Below are positions 34,843-44,055 of a stretch of 64,000 nucleotides of DNA, in pieces. The DNA comes from BJGV01 sp964196335. GTDB taxonomy: Bacteria > Pseudomonadota > Gammaproteobacteria > Burkholderiales > Nitrosomonadaceae. The notes beneath the pieces are model-generated. The model was not told the origin of the DNA, ran no database searches, and worked only from the letters and a program-made list of their open reading frames with translations. Location of the stretch: the NCBI GenBank assembly GCA_965238155.1, contig OZ250175.1, positions 930,001-994,000 of the forward strand, given 5' to 3'. Both the position numbers and the translations under genes were made by a program. How positions within the stretch are numbered: position 1 is the first letter of the stretch; each line of letters opens with the position of its first letter.

Positions 34843-35610
34843 ATGAGACTTGCTACCTGGAATGTTAATTCCTTAAAAGTTCGTTTGCCACAGGTTCTTA
34901 ATTGGTTAACAGTTAACCAGCCTGATGTATTATGTCTGCAAGAAACCAAGATGCAAGACGAAAATTTCCCTGCAGCTGAGATTATAGATGCGGGTTATCA
35001 GCCTGTTTATTCCGGTCAGAAAACATATAATGGGGTGGCTTTACTTGGTAAGCAAATGGGGAGTAATGCGGTCACAGCAATACCTGATTTTGTTGATCCC
35101 CAAAAACGGGTATTGGCCGCAACTTACGGAGAAGTGCGGGTAATCTGTATTTATGTTCCGAATGGTGAAAGTGTCGAGTCAGAGAAATTTCAATATAAGC
35201 TGGACTGGTTGGCTGCATTAAATAAATGGCTACAGGCAGAATTAATTCAATATCCGAAACTAGTTTTATTAGGAGATTTTAATATTGCTCCGGAAGAACG
35301 TGATGTTCATGATCCAGAGTCATGGGAAGGAAAGGTATTATTTAGTTCTTCTGAACGGGAAGCATTCATGGCGTTACTCAAACTGGGATTGGTCGATGGC
35401 TTTCGTTTATTTGATCAGCCTGATAAATCTTACACCTGGTGGGATTACAGAATGATGGCTTTTCGGCGAAACATGGGTATGCGAATAGACCACATTCTAT
35501 TGAGTAATAAGCTTGCTGATAACTGTACTGACTGTGCCATAGATAAAGGGCCACGTAAAAATGAGAGGCCTTCAGATCATACTCCGGTAATGGTAGATCT
35601 CACCGGATAG
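34843..35610 (+). CDS. xthA: exodeoxyribonuclease III / AP endonuclease
   Basis: Mg-dependent base-excision repair nuclease of the exonuclease III family. 255 residues. Motifs: MRLATWNVNSLKVRLPQV, LCLQETKMQD (catalytic Glu), YVPNG, LLGDFNIAPEERDVHDP and the C-terminal RIDHILLS...PSDHTPVMVDL. The 255-residue size fits the bacterial XthA group. It sits among envelope genes without obvious functional link. Confidence 0.94.
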   Translation: MRLATWNVNSLKVRLPQVLNWLTVNQPDVLCLQETKMQDENFPAAEIIDAGYQPVYSGQKTYNGVALLGKQMGSNAVTAIPDFVDPQKRVLAATYGEVRVICIYVPNGESVESEKFQYKLDWLAALNKWLQAELIQYPKLVLLGDFNIAPEERDVHDPESWEGKVLFSSSEREAFMALLKLGLVDGFRLFDQPDKSYTWWDYRMMAFRRNMGMRIDHILLSNKLADNCTDCAIDKGPRKNERPSDHTPVMVDLTG

Positions 35611-35649
35611 TAATATATCGTTTAACTTATCTGTGATCTGACGCCTTAT

Positions 35650-36090
35650 TTAGTTAGGACTGGCCAGATCCTGTAATTCAATTTCCAGAGCTCTTATATT
35701 TTCCTCATGTAAAACTATTTCCTCTTTGAGCCGCTGGATTCTGTCCAGGTACCTCTGGTAGTTTCTTTCACTACCAAAACGCTCTGGTTCACCATCGTTG
35801 TACTCTTTTTTCTTATCTTCAAGAAGTTTTGCCTCATCAGCAATCATTTTTTTAACGACTTTTCGCTGTTTCTTGTTATAATTTTCTGAAGGTTTAGGGG
35901 TTCTGATTTTTGATTCTAAATCGGTTCCCGGCATTACAATAAGTGGGGGCAGACTAAGTTTTTTGCTGTCCTTCAGGGGAGTATTCGAATATGTAACATT
36001 ACCATTCTCATCCACATGCTTATATACCTCGGACTGGGTGGTACAGGAGAAACTAAACAGGGCTAAAAATACTATACTGTTGATTTTCAT
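35650..36090 (-). CDS. DUF4124 domain protein (first of a tandem pair)
   Basis: 146 residues with a signal peptide (MKINSIVFLALFSFSCT..) and the DUF4124 motif VYKHVDENGNVTYSNTPL, followed by a Lys/Glu-rich coiled-coil tail. DUF4124 proteins are small envelope proteins common in beta- and gammaproteobacteria; function unknown. Paralogue of the next gene upstream, 42 bases away. Confidence 0.8.
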   Translation of the reverse strand: MKINSIVFLALFSFSCTTQSEVYKHVDENGNVTYSNTPLKDSKKLSLPPLIVMPGTDLESKIRTPKPSENYNKKQRKVVKKMIADEAKLLEDKKKEYNDGEPERFGSERNYQRYLDRIQRLKEEIVLHEENIRALEIELQDLASPN

Positions 36091-36132
36091 AGAATCACCA
36101 CTTTCATATCAATTAAGATTGATCGGGCTTAA

Positions 36133-36513
36133 TTATAGGTTTTTAAGCTCCTTCTTCAGAGCGATAATATTCCTCCTGTGTAATGATACATCATCTTTCT
36201 TAAAAGTTTGCTTTGCATTAAATAAAAGATTTTCTTCTGTGGCCAACTCATTATTGAGAATATTTCTACGTTTGAGATCTCTTTTCTTTTGAACTTTACG
36301 ATTTACCCTAGGGAAATTCTTAGGGGCTGACGTTTTAACTTTGGCCAGTTTCCTATTAAGATAGACTTTTTCTGCGCCCTTCAGACGGGTATTGGTATAG
36401 GTGACCTGACCGTTATTATCCACATGCCTGTAAATTTCAGCAGTGGCAACGGTAGTCATATAAGTTCCAATGAGCATCAGAACCGAAATAATAACTAAAA
36501 ATCTTTTTCTCAT
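36133..36513 (-). CDS. DUF4124 domain protein (second of a tandem pair)
   Basis: 126 residues from the ATG at 36513 (frame open to a TTG at 36540). Signal peptide ending about TVATA, the DUF4124 motif EIYRHVDNNGQVTYTNTRL, then a basic coiled-coil tail (KKRDLKRRNILNNELATEE). Clearly a duplicate of the neighbouring gene, diverged outside the motif. Confidence 0.8.
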   Translation of the reverse strand: MRKRFLVIISVLMLIGTYMTTVATAEIYRHVDNNGQVTYTNTRLKGAEKVYLNRKLAKVKTSAPKNFPRVNRKVQKKRDLKRRNILNNELATEENLLFNAKQTFKKDDVSLHRRNIIALKKELKNL

Positions 36514-36714
36514 ATTATTGGATAACGGAAGTTTTATCAAAAGGCTTAATCTGTATCCAGTAGTTGTAGATGTCTAGTTCGATAGAACTATTCAGTTTTT
36601 TACTTTATCAATAAATAACGTGTTCTTAATAGGTAAGAAGAGGGGTAAAACAATGTCTTTTCCCTTATAGCAGATCAGGTAAATTATTATATTTCAGAGA
36701 GATGCCAGAAAATT

Positions 36715-37713
36715 TTATTTATTTTTCTGGTATTTAGCTACTGCGCTGTTATGATCTGCCAGGTTATTGGAAAAATGTGATTCTCCATTACCTTTGGCGA
36801 CAAAGTATAGGGCATCAGTTTTTGCAGGATTCAATGCTGCTTTTATTGAGGCCATCCCTGGCATAGCAATGGGTGTGGGCGGAAGACCGGGACGAGTGTA
36901 TGTATTGTATTCATGATCTTTCTGCAGGTCTTTCTTGCGCAGATTTCCATCAAATTTTTCACCTATACCATAAATTACAGTGGGGTCAGTTTGTAGCAGC
37001 ATACCTGACCGTAGCCGATTGATAAAAACGCCTGCAATTGTGTCTCGGTTAGTATCTTTACCGGTTTCTTTTTCAATTATGGAGGCCAGAATCAGAGCCT
37101 GATAAGGGGTGTCAAAAGGTAAGTCTCTGTTTGCTGCGGCCCATACCGATGCCAGGTTATTTTGCATTATATGATAGGCCTGTTTCAGTATTACAGTATC
37201 ACTGCTGCCTTCAACAACATAATATGTATCGGGAAAAAATAATCCTTCTGCAACAGTTTCATTCGCACCAATTAACTGCAGAATGTCCTGATCACTTAGT
37301 TCGGCAGTATCGTGCTGAATACCAGTGTGCTCGTTAAGTGTTTTTCTGAACTGACGGAACGTCCAGCCTTCAATAAACCTGATCTCAACCTGGTTAACGT
37401 TTACGTCTCCCTCTGTAATAATTTCCAGTAATCGAATAGGTGAAGTACTCTCGGAAAGCTTATAATTTCCTGCTTTAAGGGAGGAGTCATGTCCCATTAC
37501 ACGTGAAAGTAAAATAAAAGACCATGCATCAGGTAAGACGCCGGCTTCAGCTAGTTGTTTGCCAACATTTGTCAGACTGCTACCAGAATTGATTGAGAAT
37601 TCGTATGGTACAGTAGGAAGCTGGACAGGTGTGTTGACATAGTAGTAGAGCCATCCAGCAAACAGGAGGACTCCAATAGAGATAAGAAGAACAAAGCGTT
37701 TTAGCGTACACAT
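36715..37713 (-). CDS. mltG: endolytic murein transglycosylase MltG (YceG-like)
   Basis: Membrane-anchored lytic transglycosylase that terminates nascent glycan strands. One N-terminal membrane helix (FVLLISIGVLLFAGWLYYY), a LysM-like segment, then the catalytic YceG domain with the glutamate motif ASIIEKETG and LQTDPTVIYG, and TYTRPGLPPTPIAMPG. ATG at 37713 gives 332 residues; a TTG at 37728, two bases after fabF, is the alternative. Last gene of the fab cluster. Confidence 0.94.
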   Translation of the reverse strand: MCTLKRFVLLISIGVLLFAGWLYYYVNTPVQLPTVPYEFSINSGSSLTNVGKQLAEAGVLPDAWSFILLSRVMGHDSSLKAGNYKLSESTSPIRLLEIITEGDVNVNQVEIRFIEGWTFRQFRKTLNEHTGIQHDTAELSDQDILQLIGANETVAEGLFFPDTYYVVEGSSDTVILKQAYHIMQNNLASVWAAANRDLPFDTPYQALILASIIEKETGKDTNRDTIAGVFINRLRSGMLLQTDPTVIYGIGEKFDGNLRKKDLQKDHEYNTYTRPGLPPTPIAMPGMASIKAALNPAKTDALYFVAKGNGESHFSNNLADHNSAVAKYQKNK

Positions 37714-37730
37714 ACGACGTAACGACAAAA

Positions 37731-38978
37731 CTATACTTTTCTAAGAATTAGTGTTCCATTAGTACCGCCAAATCCAAATGAATTAGATAGTGCCACTTCA
37801 ATCTTCATTTTACGTGCAGTATTAGGTACATAATCCAGATCACACTGAGGATCTTGGTCAAAAATATTAATGGTAGGTGGTGTAGTTTGATGATGTATCG
37901 CCAGTGCAGTAAATATTGCTTCAACACCGCCTGCTGCACCTAATAGATGTCCGGTCATAGATTTTGTGGAATTCATTACGAGCTTCTTTGCATGGTCACC
38001 AAAACAACGTTTGACTGCTACTGTTTCAGCAATATCACCCAGCCGTGTGGAGGTTCCATGGGCATTAATGTAATTAACCTCTGATGCATTTATACCTGCA
38101 TTTTTAAGTGCGGTTGTCATGCAACGAGCAGCACCTTCTCCATCATCACAGGGTGACGTCATATGATGCGCATCGGCGCTCATACCAAAACCAACTACTT
38201 CAGCATAAATCTTAGCTTTACGACGCTTTGCATGTTCCATTTCTTCTAGGACTAGAATCCCTGCTCCTTCACCTAATACAAAGCCATCTCTTCCAATATC
38301 CCAGGGTCGACTTGCAGTATCCGGATCGTTATTTCGTGTAGATAACGCTTTTGCAGAGGCAAAGCCACCAACAGCAAGTGGTGTTACGCACGACTCCGCA
38401 CCACCTGCAACCATTAAATCTGCATCACCATACTCAATCATACGTGCAGAGCTACCTATGCAATGTGTTGCAGTTGTGCAGGCAGTAACTATGGCAAGGT
38501 TTGGTCCTTTAAAGTTATACTTGATGGAGAGATTGCCGGCAATCATATTGATGATGGTACTAGGAATGAAAAAAGGTGATATTTTTCGTGGACCGCCCTC
38601 ATGATAGGCGCTATCCGTATTCTCAATCATCTGTAAACCACCAATGCCTGAACCAATATTTACACCAATACGATTAGCATCAAGTCCTGAGTCAGTAACA
38701 TTTTCAATACCGGCATCTTTTACTGCCTGAATTGCTGCAGCCATACCGTAATGGATAAATATATCCATACGACGTGCATCTTTTACAGATATATACTGAG
38801 AGATATCAAAATCTTTAACTTCTCCCGCAATCTGAGAAGCTAGAGCAGATGCATCAAAGCGAGTGATTCGAGTGATGCCGGACTTACCGTTCAGGATGTT
38901 AGTCCAGGCATCTGATGTGGTGTTGCCGACGGGCGAAACAACGCCCATTCCAGTTATGACTACCCTACGTTTGGGCAA
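37731..38978 (-). CDS. fabF: beta-ketoacyl-ACP synthase II
   Basis: Elongating condensing enzyme of type II fatty-acid synthesis. 415 residues; catalytic triad Cys in TACTTATHCIG, His in NAHGTSTRLGD and His in GHLLGAAGG. The start is a TTG at 38978 with CGGAG 6 bases ahead; no earlier ATG is possible. Lies 36 bases after acpP. Confidence 0.97.
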   Translation of the reverse strand: MPKRRVVITGMGVVSPVGNTTSDAWTNILNGKSGITRITRFDASALASQIAGEVKDFDISQYISVKDARRMDIFIHYGMAAAIQAVKDAGIENVTDSGLDANRIGVNIGSGIGGLQMIENTDSAYHEGGPRKISPFFIPSTIINMIAGNLSIKYNFKGPNLAIVTACTTATHCIGSSARMIEYGDADLMVAGGAESCVTPLAVGGFASAKALSTRNNDPDTASRPWDIGRDGFVLGEGAGILVLEEMEHAKRRKAKIYAEVVGFGMSADAHHMTSPCDDGEGAARCMTTALKNAGINASEVNYINAHGTSTRLGDIAETVAVKRCFGDHAKKLVMNSTKSMTGHLLGAAGGVEAIFTALAIHHQTTPPTINIFDQDPQCDLDYVPNTARKMKIEVALSNSFGFGGTNGTLILRKV

Positions 38979-39014
38979 ATTGACTCCGAATATGTGATGA
39001 ATTAGTACAAGAAG

Positions 39015-39251
39015 TTAATTAGTATGGGAATTAATATAATCCATAGCCTGCTGGACAGTATGTATTTTTTCTGCCTGTTCATCTGGAATTTCACATTCAA
39101 ATTCTTCTTCAAGCGCCATAACCAGTTCAACAGTATCCAGCGAGTCCGCGCCTAAGTCATCCACAAAGGAGGACTCATTTTTGACCTCAGTTTCATTTAC
39201 TCCAAGTTGTTCTGCTACAATTTTTTTTATACGTTGTTCAACTTTTTCCAT
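39015..39251 (-). CDS. acpP: acyl carrier protein
   Basis: 78-residue acidic carrier with the phosphopantetheine serine in DDLGADSLDTVELVMALEE. Standard position between fabG and fabF. The 178-base gap to fabG may hold an internal promoter for acpP, which is usually expressed at a high level. Confidence 0.98.
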   Translation of the reverse strand: MEKVEQRIKKIVAEQLGVNETEVKNESSFVDDLGADSLDTVELVMALEEEFECEIPDEQAEKIHTVQQAMDYINSHTN

Positions 39252-39429
39252 CTAAATGCCCTTCCTTTTCTCGGGTAAGAAAAACATCGCTATTTTAACA
39301 AATTTCTAGCATTAACAAAAACATAATTATTAACTGGGATAGAAGTGCTGATTTGAGTTAATTTGCGATGATCAATGCTAAATTAAGATTTTATTAATAT
39401 TTATATGTTTTTATAGTTTAATTCTATAG

Positions 39430-40170
39430 TTACTCCATATACATTCCACCATTTACATGTAATGTTGCACCTGTAATGTATCCGGCAGATGGAGAAGCAA
39501 GGAAAGCTACTGCTGATGCTATGTCTTCAGACTTTCCAAGCCTTTTGAGTGGAACGTACTGGAGCAGGTCTTGCTGTTGTTTCTCAGAAAGTGCCCGGGT
39601 CATATCGGTATCAACAAAACCCGGAGCAACACAATTTACAGTTATATTGCGACTACCTACTTCTCGTGCTAATGATTTGCTAAGACCTAGGATCCCGGCT
39701 TTGGCAGCAGCATAGTTAGACTGACCAACATTACCTGTAGAGCCAACTATTGATGATATATTGATGATACGCCCTGAACGCGCCATCATCATAGCACGTA
39801 GCACTTCACGGCTAAGACGAAATATTGCCTTAAGATTTGTTCCGATAACTTCATCCCACTTTTCATCTTTCATTCGGACCAATAGGTCATCGCGAGTTAT
39901 ACCGGCATTATTTACAAGTATCGTTACTTCACCAAATTCTTTACGCACCTCTGTAAAAAGATTCTTAATCTGATCGGTATCGTTAACATTTAATACTATA
40001 CCTTTTCCTTTTATACCGGCTTCATCTAAATAATTACTAATACTTTCAGCGCCTTCATCAGTAGTTGCAGTGCCTACAACTATAGCGCCATCCTTACCTA
40101 ATTTTAGTGCTATTGCCTTTCCAATACCGCGGGTAGTACCAGTTATCAAAGCTATTTGATTTTGTAACAT
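39430..40170 (-). CDS. fabG: 3-oxoacyl-ACP reductase
   Basis: NADPH-dependent SDR that reduces the beta-keto group. 246 residues; TGTTRGIGKAIA cofactor motif, NNAGITRDD, catalytic Ser (INISSIVG) and YAAAKAGILGLSKSLA. Ends GGMYME. Within the fab cluster. Confidence 0.97.
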   Translation of the reverse strand: MLQNQIALITGTTRGIGKAIALKLGKDGAIVVGTATTDEGAESISNYLDEAGIKGKGIVLNVNDTDQIKNLFTEVRKEFGEVTILVNNAGITRDDLLVRMKDEKWDEVIGTNLKAIFRLSREVLRAMMMARSGRIINISSIVGSTGNVGQSNYAAAKAGILGLSKSLAREVGSRNITVNCVAPGFVDTDMTRALSEKQQQDLLQYVPLKRLGKSEDIASAVAFLASPSAGYITGATLHVNGGMYME

Positions 40171-40257
40171 GATCCCTCTTATTTTTTAATTACGTAAAAA
40201 TGTTTGAATTACTGATAAGTAATAATTCTAAAATACTCTGTAAATGGCCACCTGTAA

Positions 40258-41196
40258 CTATACCAAGATACTTATAGTTTGTCGGAGAACATTGGTATCA
40301 GTTAATGCTATATTTTGTAAATTTTTATTTATACGTTTATTGAGTCCAGTTAATATTCTGCCTGGGCCACATTCTGCTACATGTGTAACGTCTTCAGTAG
40401 TGAGGCTATTGATAGTTTCTGTCCATCGCACAGGTATGCATAATTGCTTTACCAAGATATTTCTGATATCCGTACTATTTTTGTGTTGTTTTACATCGGC
40501 ATTATGTATCACAGGAATACTAGGTGGTAGCAACGTTATCATTTCTAGCTGTTGTTGCATTTTTTCTGCTGCTGGGGCCATTAGCGAGCAATGTGAGGGT
40601 ACACTCATGGGCAATAGTACAGTCATTTTAGCCCCTTTCTTTTTAGCTAGCTCGATACCACGCAATACTGCATTCTTATGTCCTGCTATTACAACCTGTC
40701 TGGGTGAATTAAAATTTGCCGGTTCCAGTGATTCTTTTTCGGAGTCTCTTGTGATCTCACTACATACTGTTTGTATAACATCATCGTCTAGACCTAAAAT
40801 CGCTGCCATTTTCCCTATTCCTTCCGGAACAGCTTGTTGCATTACTTCCCCGCGGAACCGTACGATTGACAGAGCATCTTTATAGGTCATTACTCCGGAA
40901 ACGACTAATGCAGTGTATTCTCCTAGACTATGTCCAGCTATGAATGCAGGATCTGGACCTCCTAAACTTTTCCATGCGCGGTAAACTGCAATTCCCGACA
41001 TCAGCATCAGCGGTTGAGTATTAGTAGTTAGGTTAAGACTATCAGACGGGCCATTATTAACCATTGCCCAGAAATCGTCATGGAGGATATCCGATGCTTC
41101 AGAAAAAGTCTCCTGTACTATTGGGAGATCGGCATATCCTTTCATCATGCCGACTGATTGTGAACCTTGTCCGGGAAATACGAGGGCAAATTTCAT
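40258..41196 (-). CDS. fabD: malonyl-CoA-ACP transacylase
   Basis: Loads malonyl units onto ACP. 312 residues; active-site serine in GHSLGEYTAL, N-terminal FPGQGSQSVGM, catalytic His region PSHCSLM. Begins three bases after fabH ends. A 213-codon open frame on the opposite strand is a shadow. Confidence 0.97.
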   Translation of the reverse strand: MKFALVFPGQGSQSVGMMKGYADLPIVQETFSEASDILHDDFWAMVNNGPSDSLNLTTNTQPLMLMSGIAVYRAWKSLGGPDPAFIAGHSLGEYTALVVSGVMTYKDALSIVRFRGEVMQQAVPEGIGKMAAILGLDDDVIQTVCSEITRDSEKESLEPANFNSPRQVVIAGHKNAVLRGIELAKKKGAKMTVLLPMSVPSHCSLMAPAAEKMQQQLEMITLLPPSIPVIHNADVKQHKNSTDIRNILVKQLCIPVRWTETINSLTTEDVTHVAECGPGRILTGLNKRINKNLQNIALTDTNVLRQTISILV

Positions 41197-41199
41197 ATT

Positions 41200-42159
41200 T
41201 CACCAGCGGATTAGTACCGCACCCCAGGTAAATCCACCACCAACTCCTTCTAATAACACGTATTGGTTAGGTTTGATTCGCTTGTCGCGTACTGCTATAT
41301 CTAAAGCAAGTGGAATAGAAGCAGCAGAGGTATTGCCGTGTTTAGCTATAGTAGTTACTACTTTGTCCATGGGTAGCCCAAGTTTTTTTGCTGTGGATTG
41401 AATGATGCGAATATTTGCTTGATGAGGGATTAACCAATCTATGTCAGATATTTGTAAATTATTTTCGGACAAAGCTTCATAAACAATTTCTTCCATAACT
41501 TTTACTGCAAACTTGAATACTGTATTCCCTTCCATAGTAATAAATGGATTACCTCGAATTTTTCCATGTGAGATGTTTCCAGATAGTGAAAGGGTATTAT
41601 AGTGGCTACCATTGGCATGTAGATGGCTCGAAAGGATACCCGGCTGATCAGACTTGGTAATTAATACAGCACCTGCTCCATCTCCAAACAGTACACAGGT
41701 ACTACGGTCATTCCAGTCAAGTAAACGTGAGTATATTTCGGTACCAACTACAAGTGCGGTATTGCATTTTCCGGCACGGATAAACATGTCTGCAGTGGCA
41801 AGAGCATAGACAAAACCACTACATACTGCTTGTACGTCAAATGCAGGGCAGTCTTTGATACCAAGTTTGTTTTGTAAAATACATGCTGTACTCGGAAAAG
41901 TCATATCCGGAGTGGTAGTAGCAACAATAATAAGATCAATTTTGTCGGCACTAATATCAGATGATTCAATCGCTTTGAGACAAGCATTAATAGCCAGATC
42001 ACTGGCCATTTCATTTTCTGCTGCAATATGTCGTTGCTCAATACCTGTTCTACTGCGTATCCACGAGTCACTGGTATCAACAACAGATTCAAGATCGTGG
42101 TTAGTAAGAATTTTTTTTGGTAAGTAGCTACCCGTACCTATAATTTTTGAATACGTCAT
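41200..42159 (-). CDS. fabH: beta-ketoacyl-ACP synthase III
   Basis: Initiates fatty-acid chains from acetyl-CoA. 319 residues; Cys in DVQAVCSGFVYAL, His in WLIPHQANIRI, Asn in KHGNTSAASIP. Its ATG overlaps the plsX stop by 4 bases. Confidence 0.97.
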   Translation of the reverse strand: MTYSKIIGTGSYLPKKILTNHDLESVVDTSDSWIRSRTGIEQRHIAAENEMASDLAINACLKAIESSDISADKIDLIIVATTTPDMTFPSTACILQNKLGIKDCPAFDVQAVCSGFVYALATADMFIRAGKCNTALVVGTEIYSRLLDWNDRSTCVLFGDGAGAVLITKSDQPGILSSHLHANGSHYNTLSLSGNISHGKIRGNPFITMEGNTVFKFAVKVMEEIVYEALSENNLQISDIDWLIPHQANIRIIQSTAKKLGLPMDKVVTTIAKHGNTSAASIPLALDIAVRDKRIKPNQYVLLEGVGGGFTWGAVLIRW

Positions 42160-43217
42160 GCTGCATCTTCTTTTGATGAGGATTGTGAGTGGGGGGATAG
42201 TTTTTTTGAATGATGCGGAAATTCCAGCATACGCTCACTTATTTGGTGTTGTATTCCACCTTGAATTTCTTCAACTGCACGCTTGATAGCGAATCCAAAA
42301 GCATAGCTGTCAGCAGAGCCATGACTTTTGATTACGATTCCACATAGCCCGAGCAAGCTCGCACCATTATATCTGCGGTGATCTACTCTACGCTTGAAAG
42401 TCTTGATGACAGGCAAAGCGATAAGCCCCGCAAGTTTTGTAAGGAGATTACGCCTGAACTCTTGTCGTAAGTACGTAGCAAGCATTTGTGCTACTCCTTC
42501 CGAAGTTTTTAGAGCAACATTGCCAACGAAACCATCACATACTACTACGTCTGTTGTACCCTTATAAATATCATCTCCCTCTATGTTGCCGTAAAAATTA
42601 AGTCCACTAACTCGTAATAACTCAGCAGCTTGCTTTGCCACCTCGTTACCTTTGATTGCTTCCTCTCCAATGTTTAATAAGCCTACACTTGGCTTATCTT
42701 TATTCTCTACTGAAGATACTAGTGCGGCGCCCATTACACCAAATTGAAGAAGATGTTCCGGGCTGCAGTCTACATTGGCACCAAGATCCAGAACATATGT
42801 GTGTCCATTCATAGTTGGGAGTACTACAGCCAGAGCGGGCCGATCAATACCGGGGAGTGTTTTTAAAACAAATCGGGAAGTTGCAATCAAAGCTCCAGTA
42901 TTTCCAGCACTAACACAGGCCTGGGCTGTGCCGTTTTTAACCAGATTTATTGCAATCCGCATTGAAGAGTCTTTCTTGCCGCGTAAAGCGAGTGATGGTG
43001 ATTCATCCATATCAACTACTTCACTTGCACTATGTAACTTTAATCTAGAGTTTGATGTGAAGTTAATAGCGCGCAATTCTGCTTCTATCGAATCAAGTAT
43101 TCCTACCAGAACGATATTTGTTGTAGGATTGCGATGGAGAAAATCAACAGCTGAAGGAACAGTTACTTTGGGGCCATGATCACCACCCATGCAGTCTATG
43201 GCTACGGTAATATCCAA
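42156..43217 (-). CDS. plsX: phosphate acyltransferase PlsX
   Basis: Makes acyl-phosphate from acyl-ACP for phospholipid synthesis. 353 residues; starts with the typical ITVAIDCMGGDHGPKVTVP and has SAGNTGALIATSRF. Start is a TTG at 43217. C-terminal 20 residues are Ser/His-rich and extend beyond the usual end. Follows rpmF by 66 bases. Confidence 0.96.
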   Translation of the reverse strand: MDITVAIDCMGGDHGPKVTVPSAVDFLHRNPTTNIVLVGILDSIEAELRAINFTSNSRLKLHSASEVVDMDESPSLALRGKKDSSMRIAINLVKNGTAQACVSAGNTGALIATSRFVLKTLPGIDRPALAVVLPTMNGHTYVLDLGANVDCSPEHLLQFGVMGAALVSSVENKDKPSVGLLNIGEEAIKGNEVAKQAAELLRVSGLNFYGNIEGDDIYKGTTDVVVCDGFVGNVALKTSEGVAQMLATYLRQEFRRNLLTKLAGLIALPVIKTFKRRVDHRRYNGASLLGLCGIVIKSHGSADSYAFGFAIKRAVEEIQGGIQHQISERMLEFPHHSKKLSPHSQSSSKEDAA

Positions 43218-43283
43218 TTTAAACGCTTATAAGCATAAGCCAATCTGAAAATTTTATTATTTATAGACCAGTGATCTCAGAAA

Positions 43284-43463
43284 CTAATCATTTTTAGTTT
43301 TGATAACCTTTTTTCCGCGATAGTAACCATTCGGGCTTATATGGTGCCTCATATGTACCTCACCTGTACTAGGTTCAAGTGCCAATGGAGAACTGGTCAG
43401 GAAATCATGGGATCGATGCATGCCACGTTTTGACGGCGATTTTTTACTTTTCTGGACAGCCAT
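43284..43463 (-). CDS. rpmF: 50S ribosomal protein L32
   Basis: A 59-residue basic protein, too short for routine ORF lists, read from an ATG at 43463: MAVQKSKKSPSKRGMHRSHD, then PNGYYRGKKVI near the end. This is the L32 pattern. The zinc Cys residues found in some L32 proteins are absent, as is usual for this group. It lies between yceD and plsX, the conserved location. Confidence 0.96.
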   Translation of the reverse strand: MAVQKSKKSPSKRGMHRSHDFLTSSPLALEPSTGEVHMRHHISPNGYYRGKKVIKTKND

Positions 43464-43485
43464 TATACTGATCTCCTTAAATACT

Positions 43486-43986
43486 TTAGTGTAGTTTTTT
43501 TAATTTTAATAACGCAGCAAAGGGGCGTTTTTTTTCTACTATATAGTTATTAGTTAATTCCCTTGCCGAACAATCATTTTCTCTATGACGCGGAGAAATT
43601 GGTAGACTTAAAATAATTTCGTCTTCAATAAGTTCTATGATGTCTATATCAGAAGTGGCCAAAATTCCTTCGACTGATTCGTCCTCATCCAGATACGAAA
43701 GTTCTTTTTCATTCTCTGCTAGAAACAAAGTTGATTTCAAATTTAACGCATGTGCCAATTTACCAAGACAGCGCTGGCAGAACAGGTTTATTTCTCCTTT
43801 TATGATAACCTGTAGTATAGACTTATCATTTTTATCTAGAATACCATTTATTTTGTATTCTAGTTTACCTCGACTATCGGCAAGATAGTCTTTTAAGCGC
43901 TTACATTCGTCAAGTGTAATTTTACCATGGAGCGACCTAGTAAAGCGCACAAAATCATGGGCGTTTATAACAATTCGTGCAGACAT
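43486..43986 (-). CDS. yceD: YceD family protein (DUF177), large-subunit rRNA accumulation protein
   Basis: Conserved partner of rpmF, linked to 23S rRNA accumulation in E. coli. Two Cys in LFCQRCLGKL and acidic middle are typical. I start at the ATG at 43986 (166 residues, MSARIVINAHDFVRF); the frame also reaches an ATG at 44031. A TATAAT at 44048-44043 on this strand would put the transcript start almost on that upstream ATG, which favours the shorter form. Confidence 0.9.
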   Translation of the reverse strand: MSARIVINAHDFVRFTRSLHGKITLDECKRLKDYLADSRGKLEYKINGILDKNDKSILQVIIKGEINLFCQRCLGKLAHALNLKSTLFLAENEKELSYLDEDESVEGILATSDIDIIELIEDEIILSLPISPRHRENDCSARELTNNYIVEKKRPFAALLKLKKLH

Positions 43987-44042
43987 AAGGCGCGCATGAT
44001 ATATTTTTTGTTCTTGGGTGTCAAAAATCATATAAAAACCAC

Positions 44043-44048
44043 ATTATA
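44043..44048 (-). promoter_or_regulatory. candidate -10 box for the yceD-rpmF-plsX-fab transcript
   Basis: TATAAT on the minus strand, in the 69-base gap between the divergent yceD and maf starts. TTGTAT and TTGATT hexamers lie upstream but at non-ideal spacing (13 and 25 bases). Confidence 0.4.
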
Positions 44049-44055
44049 GCGACCA

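Noticed and set aside
32000..36700. CRISPR array, tRNA or insertion-sequence search
   Set aside because: No spaced direct repeats, tRNA T-loop motifs or transposase-like frames were found here or elsewhere in the window.
40244..40885. 213-codon plus-strand open frame
   Set aside because: Opposite fabD; Cys/Ser-rich translation without motifs. fabD is certain.
42775..43179. 134-codon plus-strand open frame
   Set aside because: Opposite plsX, which is well supported.
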